Below the pieces are notes generated by a model that was not told the DNA's origin, ran no database searches, and was given only the letters and a program-made list of their open reading frames with translations. A stretch of 64,000 nt of DNA from an uncultured Alistipes sp. (GTDB taxonomy: Bacteria > Bacteroidota > Bacteroidia > Bacteroidales > Rikenellaceae), in NCBI RefSeq assembly GCF_910580175.1, contig NZ_CAJTXD010000002.1:62001-126000 (forward strand), read 5' to 3'. This document shows positions 1-10,600 of this stretch, piece by piece; positions within the stretch are counted from its first letter, which is position 1, and the number at the start of each line of letters is the position of its first letter. The position numbers and the translations under genes are program-made.

Positions 1-1
1 C

Positions 2-796
2 TGGTCGCTCCACATCCTTTATTCGGAGTATGTGACCGTCGATAACGTCATCATTTCGAACAACATCGAGGGACGCGGCCCGTCGACCGACGGCGTGGAC
101 ATCGACTCGTCGCACCATATTCTCGTCGAGAACAGCCAGATCAACTGCAACGACGACAACTTCTGCCTCAAGGCCGGCCGCGACAGCGACGGCCTGCGTG
201 TCGGACGTCCGTGCGAATATGTGGTCATCCGCAACTGCGTGGCCGGCCACGGCGACGGTCTCTTTACGTGCGGCAGCGAGACCTCGGGGTCGATCCGCCA
301 CATCGCGGCTTACAACATGACGGGCATCGGCACCAAATACGGTCTGCGCTTCAAGTCGACCTGCCAGCGCGGCGGTACGATCGAGGACATCTGGCTCGGC
401 AATGTCGAGATGCGCGGCGTGCGCGATCCGTTCGTCGTCGATCTCAATTGGAACCCCGCTTACAGCACTTCGCGTCTGCCTGCCGAGTTCGAGGGCAAGG
501 AGCTGCCCGAGCATTGGCTGAAGATGCTCGCACCGGTCGATCCCGAGCGGGGTACGCCCAAGTTCCGCGACGTGCATTTCCGCAACGTTCGGGCTACGGA
601 TGCCGCAACCTGCATCAAGGTCGGGGGTATCGAGAGTTCGACCATCGACGGATTTACGTTCGAGAACGTCTCGTTCCAGGGCCGCAACGGCGGGTCGATC
701 GCCTGGGCCTGCGACTGGACGCTTCGCGGGTTCGATGTCGCCGCGTCGGAGAAGCCGCTCTCGGTCGAGCATTGCCAGGGTGTAGATGTCGAATAG
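2..796 (+). CDS. GH28 polygalacturonase-like glycoside hydrolase, C-terminal part (5' end outside window)
   Basis: The reading frame is open from the window edge, so only the C-terminal 264 residues are visible. They form a right-handed parallel beta-helix with the four GH28 signature blocks in order: STDGVDIDS, DDNFCLKAG, GHGDG and RFKS, which correspond to the family NTD, DD, GHG and RIK motifs. The enzyme would hydrolyse alpha-1,4 bonds of (rhamno)galacturonan. It ends 9 bp before rhaB, so it probably shares its transcript with the rhamnose operon. Exo or endo mode and galacturonan versus rhamnogalacturonan preference cannot be read from this fragment. The signal peptide is not visible. 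Confidence 0.9.
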   Translation, partial: WSLHILYSEYVTVDNVIISNNIEGRGPSTDGVDIDSSHHILVENSQINCNDDNFCLKAGRDSDGLRVGRPCEYVVIRNCVAGHGDGLFTCGSETSGSIRHIAAYNMTGIGTKYGLRFKSTCQRGGTIEDIWLGNVEMRGVRDPFVVDLNWNPAYSTSRLPAEFEGKELPEHWLKMLAPVDPERGTPKFRDVHFRNVRATDAATCIKVGGIESSTIDGFTFENVSFQGRNGGSIAWACDWTLRGFDVAASEKPLSVEHCQGVDVE

Positions 797-805
797 TTCC
801 GGGCC

Positions 806-2254
806 ATGTCTGCTTTGTATTTTCTCTCCGTCGATCTGGGCGCCACCAGCGGCCGGGTCATGCTGGGCTGCTTCGATGGCGGCAAGGTCTCCTTGGAGCC
901 GTTGCACCGTTTCCCTACTCCATTGGTGCGGGTGGGCGACCGTTATTGCTGGAATATCTTTTCGCTCTATCAGGAGCTGATCGCCGGTTTTACCATCGCT
1001 GCCGGCCGTCAGGTGCCTATCGTCTCGATCGGTATCGATACGTGGGGCGTCGACATGGCGTTCGTCGCCCGGGACGGCTCCATCGCCGGGTTGCCGCGGG
1101 CTTACCGCGATCCCTTTACCGAGGGCGTTCAGGAGGAGTTCTTCGCGGCGAAGATGCCGCGCCGGGAGGTCTACGACCGCACGGGCATCCAGTTTCTGTC
1201 GTTCAACTCGTTGTTCCAGCTTTTCGCCCTTCAGAAGGAGGGGTGTTCTGCGCTGGAGACCGCACAGCGCATTCTCTTTATACCCGATGCGCTCGCCTAT
1301 ATGCTTACCGGCGAGATGGTAACCGAGTATACCGTCTTTTCCACATCGCAGTGCATGAATGCGTTCTCCCGTCAGCCCGATGCCGCTTTGTTGCAGGCCG
1401 TGGGGATCTCTCCCGCCTTGTTTTCGCCGGTCGTCATGCCCGGGGAGCGGGTCGGATTGCTTAGCCGGGCCATCGGGCAGGCCACCGGTCTGGGGCAGAT
1501 TCCCGTTGTCGCCGTCGCAGGCCATGATACCGCATCGGCCGTCGCAGCCGTGCCCGCTTCGGACAAGCATTTCGCCTATCTTTCGTCCGGCACTTGGTCT
1601 TTGTTGGGCGCCGAGTTGGAGCAGCCTGTCATCAACGAGTTGTCTTGCAACCTCAATTTTACGAATGAAGGCGGTGTCGACGGCAGCGTCCGTTTCTTGA
1701 AGAACATTACCGGTATGTGGTTGCTGGAGCAGTGTCGCGAGGCCTGGACCAAGGAAGGGAAATCCTATTCCTATGCCCAGATCATGCAGGCCGTGCAGGC
1801 CGCAGCTCCCGCCGAGGGCCTCATCGACCCCGACGCTCCCGAGTTCGCAGCACCCACCGACATGCCTAAGGCCATCCGCACCTACTGCGCGGCCCACGGA
1901 GTGCCCGTCCCCCAGGACGATGCGGCCCTCATGCGGCTGATCTTCGAGTCGCTCGCCGCGCGTTACGCCCGGGTGTTGGAGGAGTTGCAGCAGGCTTGCG
2001 GCTTCTCCGTCTCTGCCTTGCACGTCATCGGCGGCGGCGCCCAGAACGAGTTCTTGAACCGTTTGACGGCCCAGGCTTGCGGCGTGCCCGTCATCGCCGG
2101 GCCGTCCGAGGCCACGGCTTTGGGCAACGTGCTGGTGCAGGCCCGCGCCGCAGGATTGGTCGGGTCGCTCTCCCAGATGCGTCAATGCGTCATGCAGAGC
2201 GTCGAGACCCGAATTTTCGAACCGCAGCAAAAACTTAAAATCCATTCCATATGA
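806..2254 (+). CDS. rhaB: L-rhamnulokinase
   Basis: A 482-aa FGGY-family sugar kinase that phosphorylates L-rhamnulose to L-rhamnulose-1-phosphate with ATP in the cytoplasm. The N-terminus has the phosphate-binding DLGATSGR motif (about residues 9-16), the middle has GTWSLLG, and the C-terminal ATPase domain has GGGAQNEFLNR and the adenosine motif ATALGN. Length matches the family (about 480-490 aa). The stop codon overlaps the start of rhaA (ATGA), indicating translational coupling. It is the first gene of the kinase-isomerase-reductase-permease-aldolase-regulator set. In Bacteroides thetaiotaomicron the equivalent gene is called rhaK. Confidence 0.95.
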   Translation: MSALYFLSVDLGATSGRVMLGCFDGGKVSLEPLHRFPTPLVRVGDRYCWNIFSLYQELIAGFTIAAGRQVPIVSIGIDTWGVDMAFVARDGSIAGLPRAYRDPFTEGVQEEFFAAKMPRREVYDRTGIQFLSFNSLFQLFALQKEGCSALETAQRILFIPDALAYMLTGEMVTEYTVFSTSQCMNAFSRQPDAALLQAVGISPALFSPVVMPGERVGLLSRAIGQATGLGQIPVVAVAGHDTASAVAAVPASDKHFAYLSSGTWSLLGAELEQPVINELSCNLNFTNEGGVDGSVRFLKNITGMWLLEQCREAWTKEGKSYSYAQIMQAVQAAAPAEGLIDPDAPEFAAPTDMPKAIRTYCAAHGVPVPQDDAALMRLIFESLAARYARVLEELQQACGFSVSALHVIGGGAQNEFLNRLTAQACGVPVIAGPSEATALGNVLVQARAAGLVGSLSQMRQCVMQSVETRIFEPQQKLKIHSI

Positions 2255-3507
2255 AACAACAGTTAGTAGAGCAGGCCTACGCCATCGCCAAGGAGCGTTA
2301 CGCCGCCGTGGGTGTCGATACCGATGCCGTGTTGAATACCTTGCAGCAAGTCTCCCTTTCGCTGCATTGCTGGCAGGCCGACGATGTGGTCGGCTTCGAG
2401 TGCCGGGGCGGCAGCCTTTCGGGCGGCATCCAGGCTACGGGCAACTACCCTGGCCGGGCGCGTAACATCGACGAATTGCGGGCCGATATCGTCAAGGCCA
2501 AAAGTTTCATTCCCGGCACCCATCGTCTGAACCTGCACGAAATCTACGGCGAGTTCGGCGGCAAGAGCGTCGACCGCAACCAGGTCGGCCCCGAGCACTT
2601 CGCCGGCTGGATCCAGTGGGCCGCCGAGCAGGGTATGAAGCTCGACTTCAACTCCACGTCGTTCTCCCATCCGCTTTCCGGCAGTCTTTCGCTCTCCAAT
2701 CCCGATCCGGCGATCCGGGAGTTCTGGATCGAGCACACCATGCGCTGCCGCGCCGTAGCCGAGGAGATGGGTAAGGCGCAGGGCGACCCCTCGATCATGA
2801 ATGTGTGGGTGCACGACGGTTCGAAGGACATGACCGTCAACCGCATGCTCTACCGCGAGTTGCTGAAGGATTCGCTCGACCGCATTTTCGCCGTCGAATA
2901 CCGCCATATGAAGGATTGCATCGAGTCGAAGGTCTTCGGCATCGGTCTGGAGAGCTACACCGTCGGTTCGAACGACTTTTACATCGGCTACGGCGCCAGC
3001 CGCGGCAAGATGGTTACCCTCGACACGGGGCATTTCCACCCTACGGAGAGCGTTGCCGACAAGATTTCGTCGCTGCTGCTCTTTACGCCCGAGGTCATGC
3101 TTCATGTGTCGCGTCCGGTGCGTTGGGACTCCGACCACGTGACCATCATCAACGACGAGACGCTCGAATTGTGCAAGGAGATCGTGCGGTGCGACGCCCT
3201 CGGCAAGGTGCATATCGGGTTGGATTATTTCGATGCTTCGATCAACCGCATCGGCGCTTATGTCGTCGGTTCGCGCGCTACGCAGAAGTGCTTGATCCAG
3301 GCGCTTCTGGAGCCGCTGGCCAAGTTGCGCGAATACGAGGCCAATGACCAGGGTTTCGAGCGTCTGGCACTCCTGGAGGAGGCTAAGTCGCTGCCTTGGA
3401 ATGCCGTGTGGGACATGTTCTGCCTGAAGAACGATGTGCCCGTGGGCGAAGAATTCATCGCCGGGGTGCAGCAGTACGAAAAGGAGGTCACTTCCAAACG
3501 CGCCTGA
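2251..3507 (+). CDS. rhaA: L-rhamnose isomerase
   Basis: A 418-aa protein with the length and sequence character of the E. coli-type L-rhamnose isomerase, a Mn-dependent TIM-barrel enzyme that converts L-rhamnose to L-rhamnulose. Recognisable stretches include GGIQATGNYPG near residue 53, LNLHEIYGE near 93, and the GLESYTVGSNDFYIGYG region near 231. It overlaps rhaB by 4 bp and is followed after 3 bp by fucO. No internal defects are seen. It is called rhaI in Bacteroides. Confidence 0.95.
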   Translation: MKQQLVEQAYAIAKERYAAVGVDTDAVLNTLQQVSLSLHCWQADDVVGFECRGGSLSGGIQATGNYPGRARNIDELRADIVKAKSFIPGTHRLNLHEIYGEFGGKSVDRNQVGPEHFAGWIQWAAEQGMKLDFNSTSFSHPLSGSLSLSNPDPAIREFWIEHTMRCRAVAEEMGKAQGDPSIMNVWVHDGSKDMTVNRMLYRELLKDSLDRIFAVEYRHMKDCIESKVFGIGLESYTVGSNDFYIGYGASRGKMVTLDTGHFHPTESVADKISSLLLFTPEVMLHVSRPVRWDSDHVTIINDETLELCKEIVRCDALGKVHIGLDYFDASINRIGAYVVGSRATQKCLIQALLEPLAKLREYEANDQGFERLALLEEAKSLPWNAVWDMFCLKNDVPVGEEFIAGVQQYEKEVTSKRA

Positions 3508-3510
3508 GCC

Positions 3511-4665
3511 ATGTATCGCATCGTATTGAATGAGACATCCTATTATGGTGCCGGCTGCCGGTCGGTAATCGCCGACGAGATCAAGAAGCGCGGTTTCAAG
3601 AAAGCATTGCTCGTTACCGACAAAGACCTCATCAAGTTCGGCGTCGCTGCCAAGATCGAGGAGGTGCTCCGCGGCGCGGGCATTCCCTACGAGATTTATA
3701 GCGAGATCAAGGCCAATCCCACCATCCGCAACGTGCAGCAGGGCGTCGAGGCGTTCAAGGCTTCGGGCGCCGACTGCATGGTGGCGCTGGGCGGCGGTTC
3801 GTCGATCGACACGGCCAAGGCCGTGGGGATCATCGTCAACAATCCCGAGTTCGCCGACGTGCGTTCGCTGGAGGGCGTAGCCCCGACGAAACATCGCGCC
3901 GTGCCGACGTTCGCCGTGCCGACCACGGCGGGTACGGCGGCCGAGGTAACGATCAACTATGTCATTACCGACGAGGAGAACCGTAAGAAGATGGTTTGCG
4001 TCGATCCCAACGACATTCCGATGTGCGCCGTGATCGACTGCGAGTTGATGATGTCCATGCCTAAGGGGCTGACGGCCGCCACCGGCATGGACGCGTTGAC
4101 GCACGCCATCGAGGCCTACATCACGCCCGGGGCGTGGACGATGAGCGACATGTTCGAGCTGAAAGCCATCGGGTTGATCGCCGAGCATTTGAAAAACGCC
4201 GTCGACAACGGCAGCGATCCGGTCGCCCGCAACGGCATGGCCGAGGCGCAGTATATCGCCGGCATGGGCTTCTCCAACGTCGGGCTGGGTATCGTCCACT
4301 CCATGGCGCATCCGCTGGGGGCATTCTACGATACGCCGCACGGCGTGGCCAACGCCCTGTTGCTGCCCTATGTCATGGAGTACAACGCCGAGTCGCCCGC
4401 GCGGGCCAAGTTCATCGATATCGCCCGGGCCATGGGCGTCGATGTCTCCGGCATGAGCGTCGACGAGGGCGTGGCTGCTGCCATCGAAGCCGTTCGCAAG
4501 CTCTCGTTGAGCATCGGCATTCCGCAGCGGCTGCATGAAATCGGCGTCCGTGAGGAGGATATCCCCGCGCTGGCCGCGGCGGCGTTCAACGACGTTTGCA
4601 CGGGCGGCAATCCCCGGCCCGCGGCGGTCGCAGATATTGAAGAGTTGTATCGTACGGCATTCTGA
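3511..4665 (+). CDS. fucO: Lactaldehyde reductase (iron-containing alcohol dehydrogenase)
   Basis: A 384-aa group III metal-dependent alcohol dehydrogenase that reduces L-lactaldehyde, a product of the RhaD aldolase, to 1,2-propanediol with NADH. It has the nucleotide motif GGGSSIDTAKA (about residues 90-100), and the metal-site elements MDALTHAIEAYI and HSMAHPLGAFYDTPHG, which carry the Asp/His ligands known in E. coli FucO. It is embedded in the rhamnose operon (3 bp after rhaA, 11 bp before rhaT). This equals rhaO of B. thetaiotaomicron and implies fermentative disposal of lactaldehyde. Confidence 0.93.
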   Translation: MYRIVLNETSYYGAGCRSVIADEIKKRGFKKALLVTDKDLIKFGVAAKIEEVLRGAGIPYEIYSEIKANPTIRNVQQGVEAFKASGADCMVALGGGSSIDTAKAVGIIVNNPEFADVRSLEGVAPTKHRAVPTFAVPTTAGTAAEVTINYVITDEENRKKMVCVDPNDIPMCAVIDCELMMSMPKGLTAATGMDALTHAIEAYITPGAWTMSDMFELKAIGLIAEHLKNAVDNGSDPVARNGMAEAQYIAGMGFSNVGLGIVHSMAHPLGAFYDTPHGVANALLLPYVMEYNAESPARAKFIDIARAMGVDVSGMSVDEGVAAAIEAVRKLSLSIGIPQRLHEIGVREEDIPALAAAAFNDVCTGGNPRPAAVADIEELYRTAF

Positions 4666-4676
4666 TACTTAGGCTT

Positions 4677-5690
4677 ATGAATACGTTGTTCGGTCTTTTG
4701 ATCATCGCCGTAGGTTCGTTTTGTCAGTCGAGTTCCTACGTGCCCATCAAAAAGGTCAGGGAGTGGAGCTGGGAGAGCTTCTGGCTCTCGCAGGGTCTCT
4801 TCGCCTGGCTCGTCTTTCCGTTGCTGGGGGCCTTGCTGGCCGTGCCCGCAGGCGGTTCGCTCGCCGGGGTAATCGGCGCCGATCCGGCCGCCGCTTTCAA
4901 GGCTGCCGGCTACGGCGTGCTGTGGGGCGTGGGCGGTCTGACGTTCGGTCTCTCGATGCGTTACTTGGGCGTGGCCCTCGGGCAGTCCATTTCGTTGGGC
5001 ACCTGCGCCGCGTTCGGTACGTTGTTCCCCGCGATCTTCGGCGGTGCGGATTTGTTCCGCGGCCCCGGGTTGATCCTCTTGGCGGGGGTCGCCGTCACGT
5101 TGGCCGGCATCGCCGTGATCGGTTATGCCGGATCGTTGCGCGCCCGGAGCATGTCGTCCGACGAGAAACGCGCCGCTGTGAAGGATTTCGCCCTCACGAA
5201 AGGGCTTGCCGTCGCTTTGTTGGCCGGTGTGATGAGCGCCTGCTTCAACTTGGGTCTCGAAGCCGGGCGTTCGTTGCAGCTTCCGGAGATGAATCCGCTT
5301 TTTGCTGCGCTTCCCGCTACCTGGATGGTTACCTTGGGCGGTTTTGTGACCAATGCGGTCTATTGTCTCTATCAGAATGCGAAAAACCGTACTTTCGGCG
5401 ATTATGCCCGCACCGAACTCTGGGCCAACAACCTGCTTTTCTGCGCTCTGGCCGGCGGATTGTGGTACTCGCAGTTCTTCGGGCTGGCCATCGGGCGGAG
5501 TTTCTTCGATGCGGGTTCCGTCGTGGCCGCTTTCGCTTGGTGCATCCTCATGGCGCTGAACGTCACTTTCTCCAACGTCTGGGGCATTCTGCTCAAGGAG
5601 TGGAAAGGCGCTTCGCGCAAGACGTTCGCGGTGTTGGCCGCAGGTCTCGCCATCTTGATTTTCTCTTTGGTATTCCCCAATCTGTTCTGA
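4677..5690 (+). CDS. rhaT: L-rhamnose/proton symporter
   Basis: A 337-aa, very hydrophobic protein with about ten predicted membrane segments, of the RhaT branch of the drug/metabolite transporter superfamily. Recognisable parts are the N-terminal QSSSYVPIKKVREWSWE and the segments around GLTFGLSMRYLGVALGQSI. It imports L-rhamnose across the inner membrane after polysaccharide breakdown outside the cytoplasm. It lies between fucO and rhaD with 2 bp to the latter. Family length is about 340 aa, so it is complete. Confidence 0.93.
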   Translation: MNTLFGLLIIAVGSFCQSSSYVPIKKVREWSWESFWLSQGLFAWLVFPLLGALLAVPAGGSLAGVIGADPAAAFKAAGYGVLWGVGGLTFGLSMRYLGVALGQSISLGTCAAFGTLFPAIFGGADLFRGPGLILLAGVAVTLAGIAVIGYAGSLRARSMSSDEKRAAVKDFALTKGLAVALLAGVMSACFNLGLEAGRSLQLPEMNPLFAALPATWMVTLGGFVTNAVYCLYQNAKNRTFGDYARTELWANNLLFCALAGGLWYSQFFGLAIGRSFFDAGSVVAAFAWCILMALNVTFSNVWGILLKEWKGASRKTFAVLAAGLAILIFSLVFPNLF

Positions 5691-5692
5691 CT

Positions 5693-6496
5693 ATGAAATC
5701 CGTACTTGAAAACCGCCCGGCGCTCCGGGCCGAGATCGAAAAGGTCGCCGAAGTGGCCGGATACCTCTGGCAGAAGGGGTGGGCCGAGCGCAACGGCGGC
5801 AACATTACCGTGAACGTCACGGAGCATGCCGACGAGGCGATCCGCGCCCTGCCGGCCATTTCCGAACGCTATCCGATCGGCACCGAGCTGCCCCGACTCA
5901 AGGGGTGTTACTTCTTCTGCAAGGGCACCAACCGCCGCATGCGCGACTTGGCGCGCCGGCCCATGGAGAACGGCGCGGTCATCCGCATCCTCGACGACGG
6001 CGCTTCCTACGAAATCATCGCCGACGCTCCTGTGAAACCTACGTCCGAGTTGGCCTCGCATCTGGCCATGCACGAGCAGATGATCGCCACGGGCAATGGC
6101 TACAAGGCCGCCCTGCACACCCATCCCATCGACCTGGTGGCCATGACCCACAACCCGGCATTCCTCGCAAAGGACGTGCTGACCAAGTTGCTGTGGAGCA
6201 TGATCCCCGAGACGCGCGCCTTCTGCCCCAAGGGGCTGGGCATCGTGCCTTACGAAATGCCCTCGTCGGTAAAGCTGGCCCGGGCGACCGTCGAAGCATT
6301 GAAGGACTACGACGTGGTGATGTGGGAGAAGCACGGCGTCTGTGCCGTAGGCCCCGACATCATCGAGGCTTTCGACCAGGTGGACGTCCTCTCCAAAGCG
6401 GCCCAGATCTACCAGACAGCCCGGGCCATGGGGTTCGTCCCGACCGGAACCACCCAGGAGCAGATGGACGAACTCCAACGGGCCTTCAATCTCTGA
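5693..6496 (+). CDS. rhaD: Rhamnulose-1-phosphate aldolase
   Basis: A 267-aa class II aldolase that splits L-rhamnulose-1-phosphate to dihydroxyacetone phosphate and L-lactaldehyde. The open frame runs upstream into rhaT, but the ATG at 5693, 2 bp after the rhaT stop, gives the family length. Zn-ligand and catalytic motifs are visible: ERNGGNITVNV near residue 28, HTHPIDLVAMTHN near 141, and WEKHGVCAVG near 209. It completes the pathway from rhamnose to central metabolism. Confidence 0.94.
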   Translation: MKSVLENRPALRAEIEKVAEVAGYLWQKGWAERNGGNITVNVTEHADEAIRALPAISERYPIGTELPRLKGCYFFCKGTNRRMRDLARRPMENGAVIRILDDGASYEIIADAPVKPTSELASHLAMHEQMIATGNGYKAALHTHPIDLVAMTHNPAFLAKDVLTKLLWSMIPETRAFCPKGLGIVPYEMPSSVKLARATVEALKDYDVVMWEKHGVCAVGPDIIEAFDQVDVLSKAAQIYQTARAMGFVPTGTTQEQMDELQRAFNL

Positions 6497-6539
6497 TCCG
6501 CCGTTCCGACCCGCAGTGCAAACCAATCCGACCGAGACC

Positions 6540-7454
6540 ATGAATGAAGAGACGCCCTCGCGCCGATCGGCCGCCGTATTCAAATATCTGATCGCCAACG
6601 ACCACGACCGCAAGATCAGCGCCGTGGTCAATGCGGTCGGATCGCAAGACATCATCCCCAACGACGGGTATCCGCTCCGCGTGCATCCGGCCGATTACTT
6701 TTTCGACACGGAGAAGGGGCGTGTGCTCCACGAATACCAGCTGCTCTACATCACGCAGGGCAAAGGTTCGTTCCGTTCGGCCGCCGGATCGTCCGAGGAG
6801 GTGCCGGTCAATAAAGGTACGTTGATTCTCTTGCGCCCCGGCGAGCTGCATTCTTATTATCCTCATCCGGCTACCGGATGGATGGAGTATTACATCGGAT
6901 TCGAGGGGGCTATGTTCGACCGGCTGATCCGCCAGCTGGGTCTCGACAAGGGGGCGCAGCTTTGGGAGATCGGGCTGAACAACGAGTTGACGCAGCTCTA
7001 CATGCGGGCGCTGGAGATCGCTTCCGAGAACAAGACCGGGGCGCAGGCGCTGCTGACGGGCATCGTCTGGCACATGCTCGGCCTGGTCTGCTACATGATC
7101 CGCAATCGCACCGGGCCGGGGGCCAGCCTGCTGGAGCAGGCGGTCGAGCGGGCCAAGATCATCATGGACGAGAAGATCAACGAGGAGATCGATCTCTGCA
7201 TGCTGGCTTCGCAGTTGAATCTTTCTTATTCGTGGTTCCGCAAGACATTCAAGGACTATACGGGGCTTTCGCCGGCCAAATATTTCCAGCAGCTCAAGCT
7301 GCGCCGGGCGCAGCGGCTGCTCTCCGATACCTCCTGTTCGGTCAAGGAAATCGCCTATTCGCTGGGCTACAAGTCCACCGAACACTTCTTCTCGATCTTC
7401 AAGAAGCACGCCGGGTGTACTCCCACGGCCTACCGCAATTACGGACGCAAATAG
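6540..7454 (+). CDS. rhaR: AraC-family transcriptional regulator, probable rhamnose regulator
   Basis: A 304-aa protein with an N-terminal cupin-like effector domain (about residues 40-150, with LLYITQGKGSF and LRPGELHSYYPHP) and a C-terminal double helix-turn-helix AraC domain (about 205-304, with SVKEIAYSLGYKSTEHFFSI). A GTG 24 bp upstream is in frame, but the ATG at 6540 gives a more usual start. It is the last gene of the rhamnose set and precedes susC. By comparison with B. thetaiotaomicron RhaR it should activate rhamnose genes in response to rhamnose. Whether it also controls the downstream SusCD block is inference from position. Confidence 0.88.
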   Translation: MNEETPSRRSAAVFKYLIANDHDRKISAVVNAVGSQDIIPNDGYPLRVHPADYFFDTEKGRVLHEYQLLYITQGKGSFRSAAGSSEEVPVNKGTLILLRPGELHSYYPHPATGWMEYYIGFEGAMFDRLIRQLGLDKGAQLWEIGLNNELTQLYMRALEIASENKTGAQALLTGIVWHMLGLVCYMIRNRTGPGASLLEQAVERAKIIMDEKINEEIDLCMLASQLNLSYSWFRKTFKDYTGLSPAKYFQQLKLRRAQRLLSDTSCSVKEIAYSLGYKSTEHFFSIFKKHAGCTPTAYRNYGRK

Positions 7455-7550
7455 GGTGCAGGAGTGCCGGATCCGGCACTGTAACCCAAAATTATCATTT
7501 CGTATATGCGAAACATCAAATCCGCCACGTGCGGAGTGTGTGTAATGAAC

Positions 7551-7558
7551 TAATTTTG
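7551..7558 (+). promoter_or_regulatory. Candidate -7 box for the susC operon
   Basis: TAATTTTG matches the Bacteroidota -7 consensus TAnnTTTG and lies 66 bp before the susC ATG in the only sizeable gap (169 bp) of the locus. No clear TTTG lies 19-21 bp upstream, which would fit an activator-dependent promoter. A small palindrome (ATGCGGAG/CTCCGTAT, about 7568-7587) lies in the leader. Confidence 0.4.
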
Positions 7559-7623
7559 ATATTGTAAAATGCGGAGGGGACTCCGTATGGAACGAACCGA
7601 ACACTAATCTAAACTAAAAATTT

Positions 7624-10600
7624 ATGAGAGCATCTCTACAACGTGTCGCAATGCTGGCTTTGACCGCATTGTTCTGCATGGCGGCGACGGTCGTGTCGGC
7701 TCAGAACCGTACCGTCACGGGTACGGTCGTCGGGCCTGACAATCTGCCGGTCGTCGGTGCTACGGTATTCGCCACGGACGGCCAGAAGGTCAATGTCCCG
7801 CTGGCCGGTACGACGACCGATGCCAACGGCCGCTACTCGTTGAGTATCCCTGCCAATGCACGCGCTATCTCGGCGCAATTCATTGGTTATGAACAGCAAA
7901 CGATTTCTATCGGGGGGGGGAGAAACGTCTATGACTTTTCGCTGAAAGACTCCTCCGTGATGATGGAGGAGGTCGTGGCCATCGGTTACGCCAAGGTCAA
8001 GCGTAAGGACGTAACCGGTTCTACGGTCTCCGTTTCGGGTCAGGAACTGGCCGCCGTTCCGGTCATGACCGCCGCGCAGGCCTTGCAGGGCAAGGCGGCC
8101 GGTGTGAACATCATCTCCACCAGCGGCGCCCCGGGCGCTTCGTCGCAGATTTCGATCCGTGGCGGTTCCTCCATCACGGGTTCGACCAAGCCCCTTTACA
8201 TCGTCGACGGTTTCGAAATGGGCGACGCCCTGGAGAACGTCGACATCAACGACATCGAGACCATCGACGTGCTCAAGGACGCGTCGGCAACCGCCATCTA
8301 CGGTTCGCGCGGTTCGAACGGTATCATCCTCATTACCACCAAGTCCGCCCAGAAGGGCAAGACCCAGGTCTCGTACAACACCTATTTCTCGTTCGACACG
8401 CTGGCCAACAGCATCGACATGGTTTCCGACGTCGAAGATTACGTCAAGTACCAGTACGAGTTGATGGCCTTGAACAACAAGCGGCCCAGCTATGCCGCCG
8501 TCTTCGATGACGGACTGGCCGCCGACAGCCCCGAGTTCGGCCCCGGCGTCTATTCGCGCATCGCCCAGCGTTACGGCAACGCCCGCGGCATCGACTGGCA
8601 GGAGCAGGTTTTCGGCGGTTACGCCCTGACCCAGAGCCACAACGTCAACATCATGACCGGCACCGATAAGACGCAGGTCATGTTGAGCTACAACTACAAC
8701 GGCCAGGACGGTCTGTCGGTGGCCCAGGGCGCCTATAAGAATACCATCCGCGCCAAGGTGCAGTCGGAGTTGTGGAAAGGCGTGCGTCTCGACCTCAATA
8801 CGAGCTTCAACAACAAGAAAGTGGAAGGCGCGGGTCTCGGTCTGCGCAACGTCCTGATGTCGCCCCTGCATGGCGGTACGATGTTCTCCGAGGATCACCT
8901 GCTCAACCAGCAGACGCTCCTCGACTACCGTGCCTACGACGATGCGTTCGGCGCTCTGAACCCCATCGTGCAGTCGTTGTCCACCGAGTCGGTAAAACGC
9001 AGCCGTTCGTTCAACGTCAACGCAGGTCTGGAGTTCGACTTCCTCAAATATTTTACCTGGCGCACGGCCGGCAGCTATTCGTGGAACAATTCCAAGAACA
9101 AGTCGTTCTCCGATAAGAATTCGACCGACTATCTGACCGACCCCGAAAATACGGGCATCAAGGGCAGCATCAGCAACAGCGAGTCTTATTCCTACCAGAT
9201 TACCAATACGTTGAGCTACAACCAGACGTTCAACGAAAAACACAAGCTGGGCATCCTGCTCGGCCAGGAGACGCGTTACAGCGAGTCCGAAGGCAATTCG
9301 CTGTCGCTTAAGAAATTCCCCGATCCCAACTTCGGTCTCGACGACATCAGCAACGCCGAGGTTTCCGAGAAGAAGACTTCCCATTCGCGCAGCGGCATGG
9401 TGTCGCTCTTTGCGCGTGTGAATTATTCGTTCGACGACCGTTATCTGTTGACCGCCACGGTGCGCGGCGACGGTTCATCGAAGTTCATGACCGGTCACAA
9501 GTGGGGCGTCTTTCCCGCCGTGTCGGCCGCATGGCGCATCTCGGAGGAGAATTTCTGGAAGGATCACAAGGTGGCCGACGTCATCAACGGTCTGAAGCTC
9601 CGCGTGGGCTACGGTACGACCGGTAACAACAGCATCGATTCATACAGCTACAGCACCAGCCTCAAGCCGTCGTCCTACCCGATGCTCGACAACGAGAACC
9701 ATCCCGTGTTCCTGCCCGAGGAGACCCTGGGCAACCCTAAACTGCGCTGGGAAACGGTCATCACGTCGAACGTCGGCCTCGAACTCTCGATGTTCAACAA
9801 CCGGCTCAACATCACGGCCGAGTGGTACAACAACCAGTCGAACGACCTCTTGCTCAAGTGCAAGATTCCCGATGCCACGGGTTACAAGCAGCAGTACCGC
9901 AACGTCGGCAAGATGCGCAACCGCGGCTGGGAGGTTACCCTCAATACGATCAACATCCAGAAGAAGAACTTCCGCTGGACTTCCGACCTGAACCTCACGT
10001 TCAACCGTTCGAAAGTCATCAGCCTGAACGACGACCAGGAGGAGATGACTTTCAGCCAGGGCAGCAACCGTTCGGGTACGGTAACCTACTATGCTACCGT
10101 CGGTCAGCGTCTGGGCGACATGTACGGTTATAAGTACGACGGCATCTACACCACCGACGACTTCATCGAGCTGGCCAACGGCACCTTGATCGTCCGCGAC
10201 GGCGTGGTGCGCCCCTCGACGGGCACCGTGCAGCCGGGCGACATGAAGTTCGCCGCCGATTCCTACGACGAAAACGGCAACCCCGTCTTCTCGCGCGGCA
10301 AGATGACCAAGATCGGCAACGGCGCGCCGCTGTGCGTGGGCGGTTTCAACAACACCTTTACGTTCTATGGCGTCGACCTCTCGGTGTTCATGAAGTTCTC
10401 GATCGGCAACGACATCTACAACGCTACCCGCCACAGCATGTCGCCCTACGCTTCGTTCGAGACTCCGCTGACCGAGTTCGGCACCAACTTCTACCGTATG
10501 ATCGACCCCGTGACCGGCGATCGTGCCGCTTCGCTGGCCCGTCTGCGCGAGCTGAACCCCGATGAGGGCGCCCGCACCTGGAGCCTCTCGTCGGCCAACC

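Noticed and set aside
2263..4536. 757-codon antisense frame across rhaA and fucO
   Set aside because: Shadow of two strongly recognised genes; no start context or motifs.
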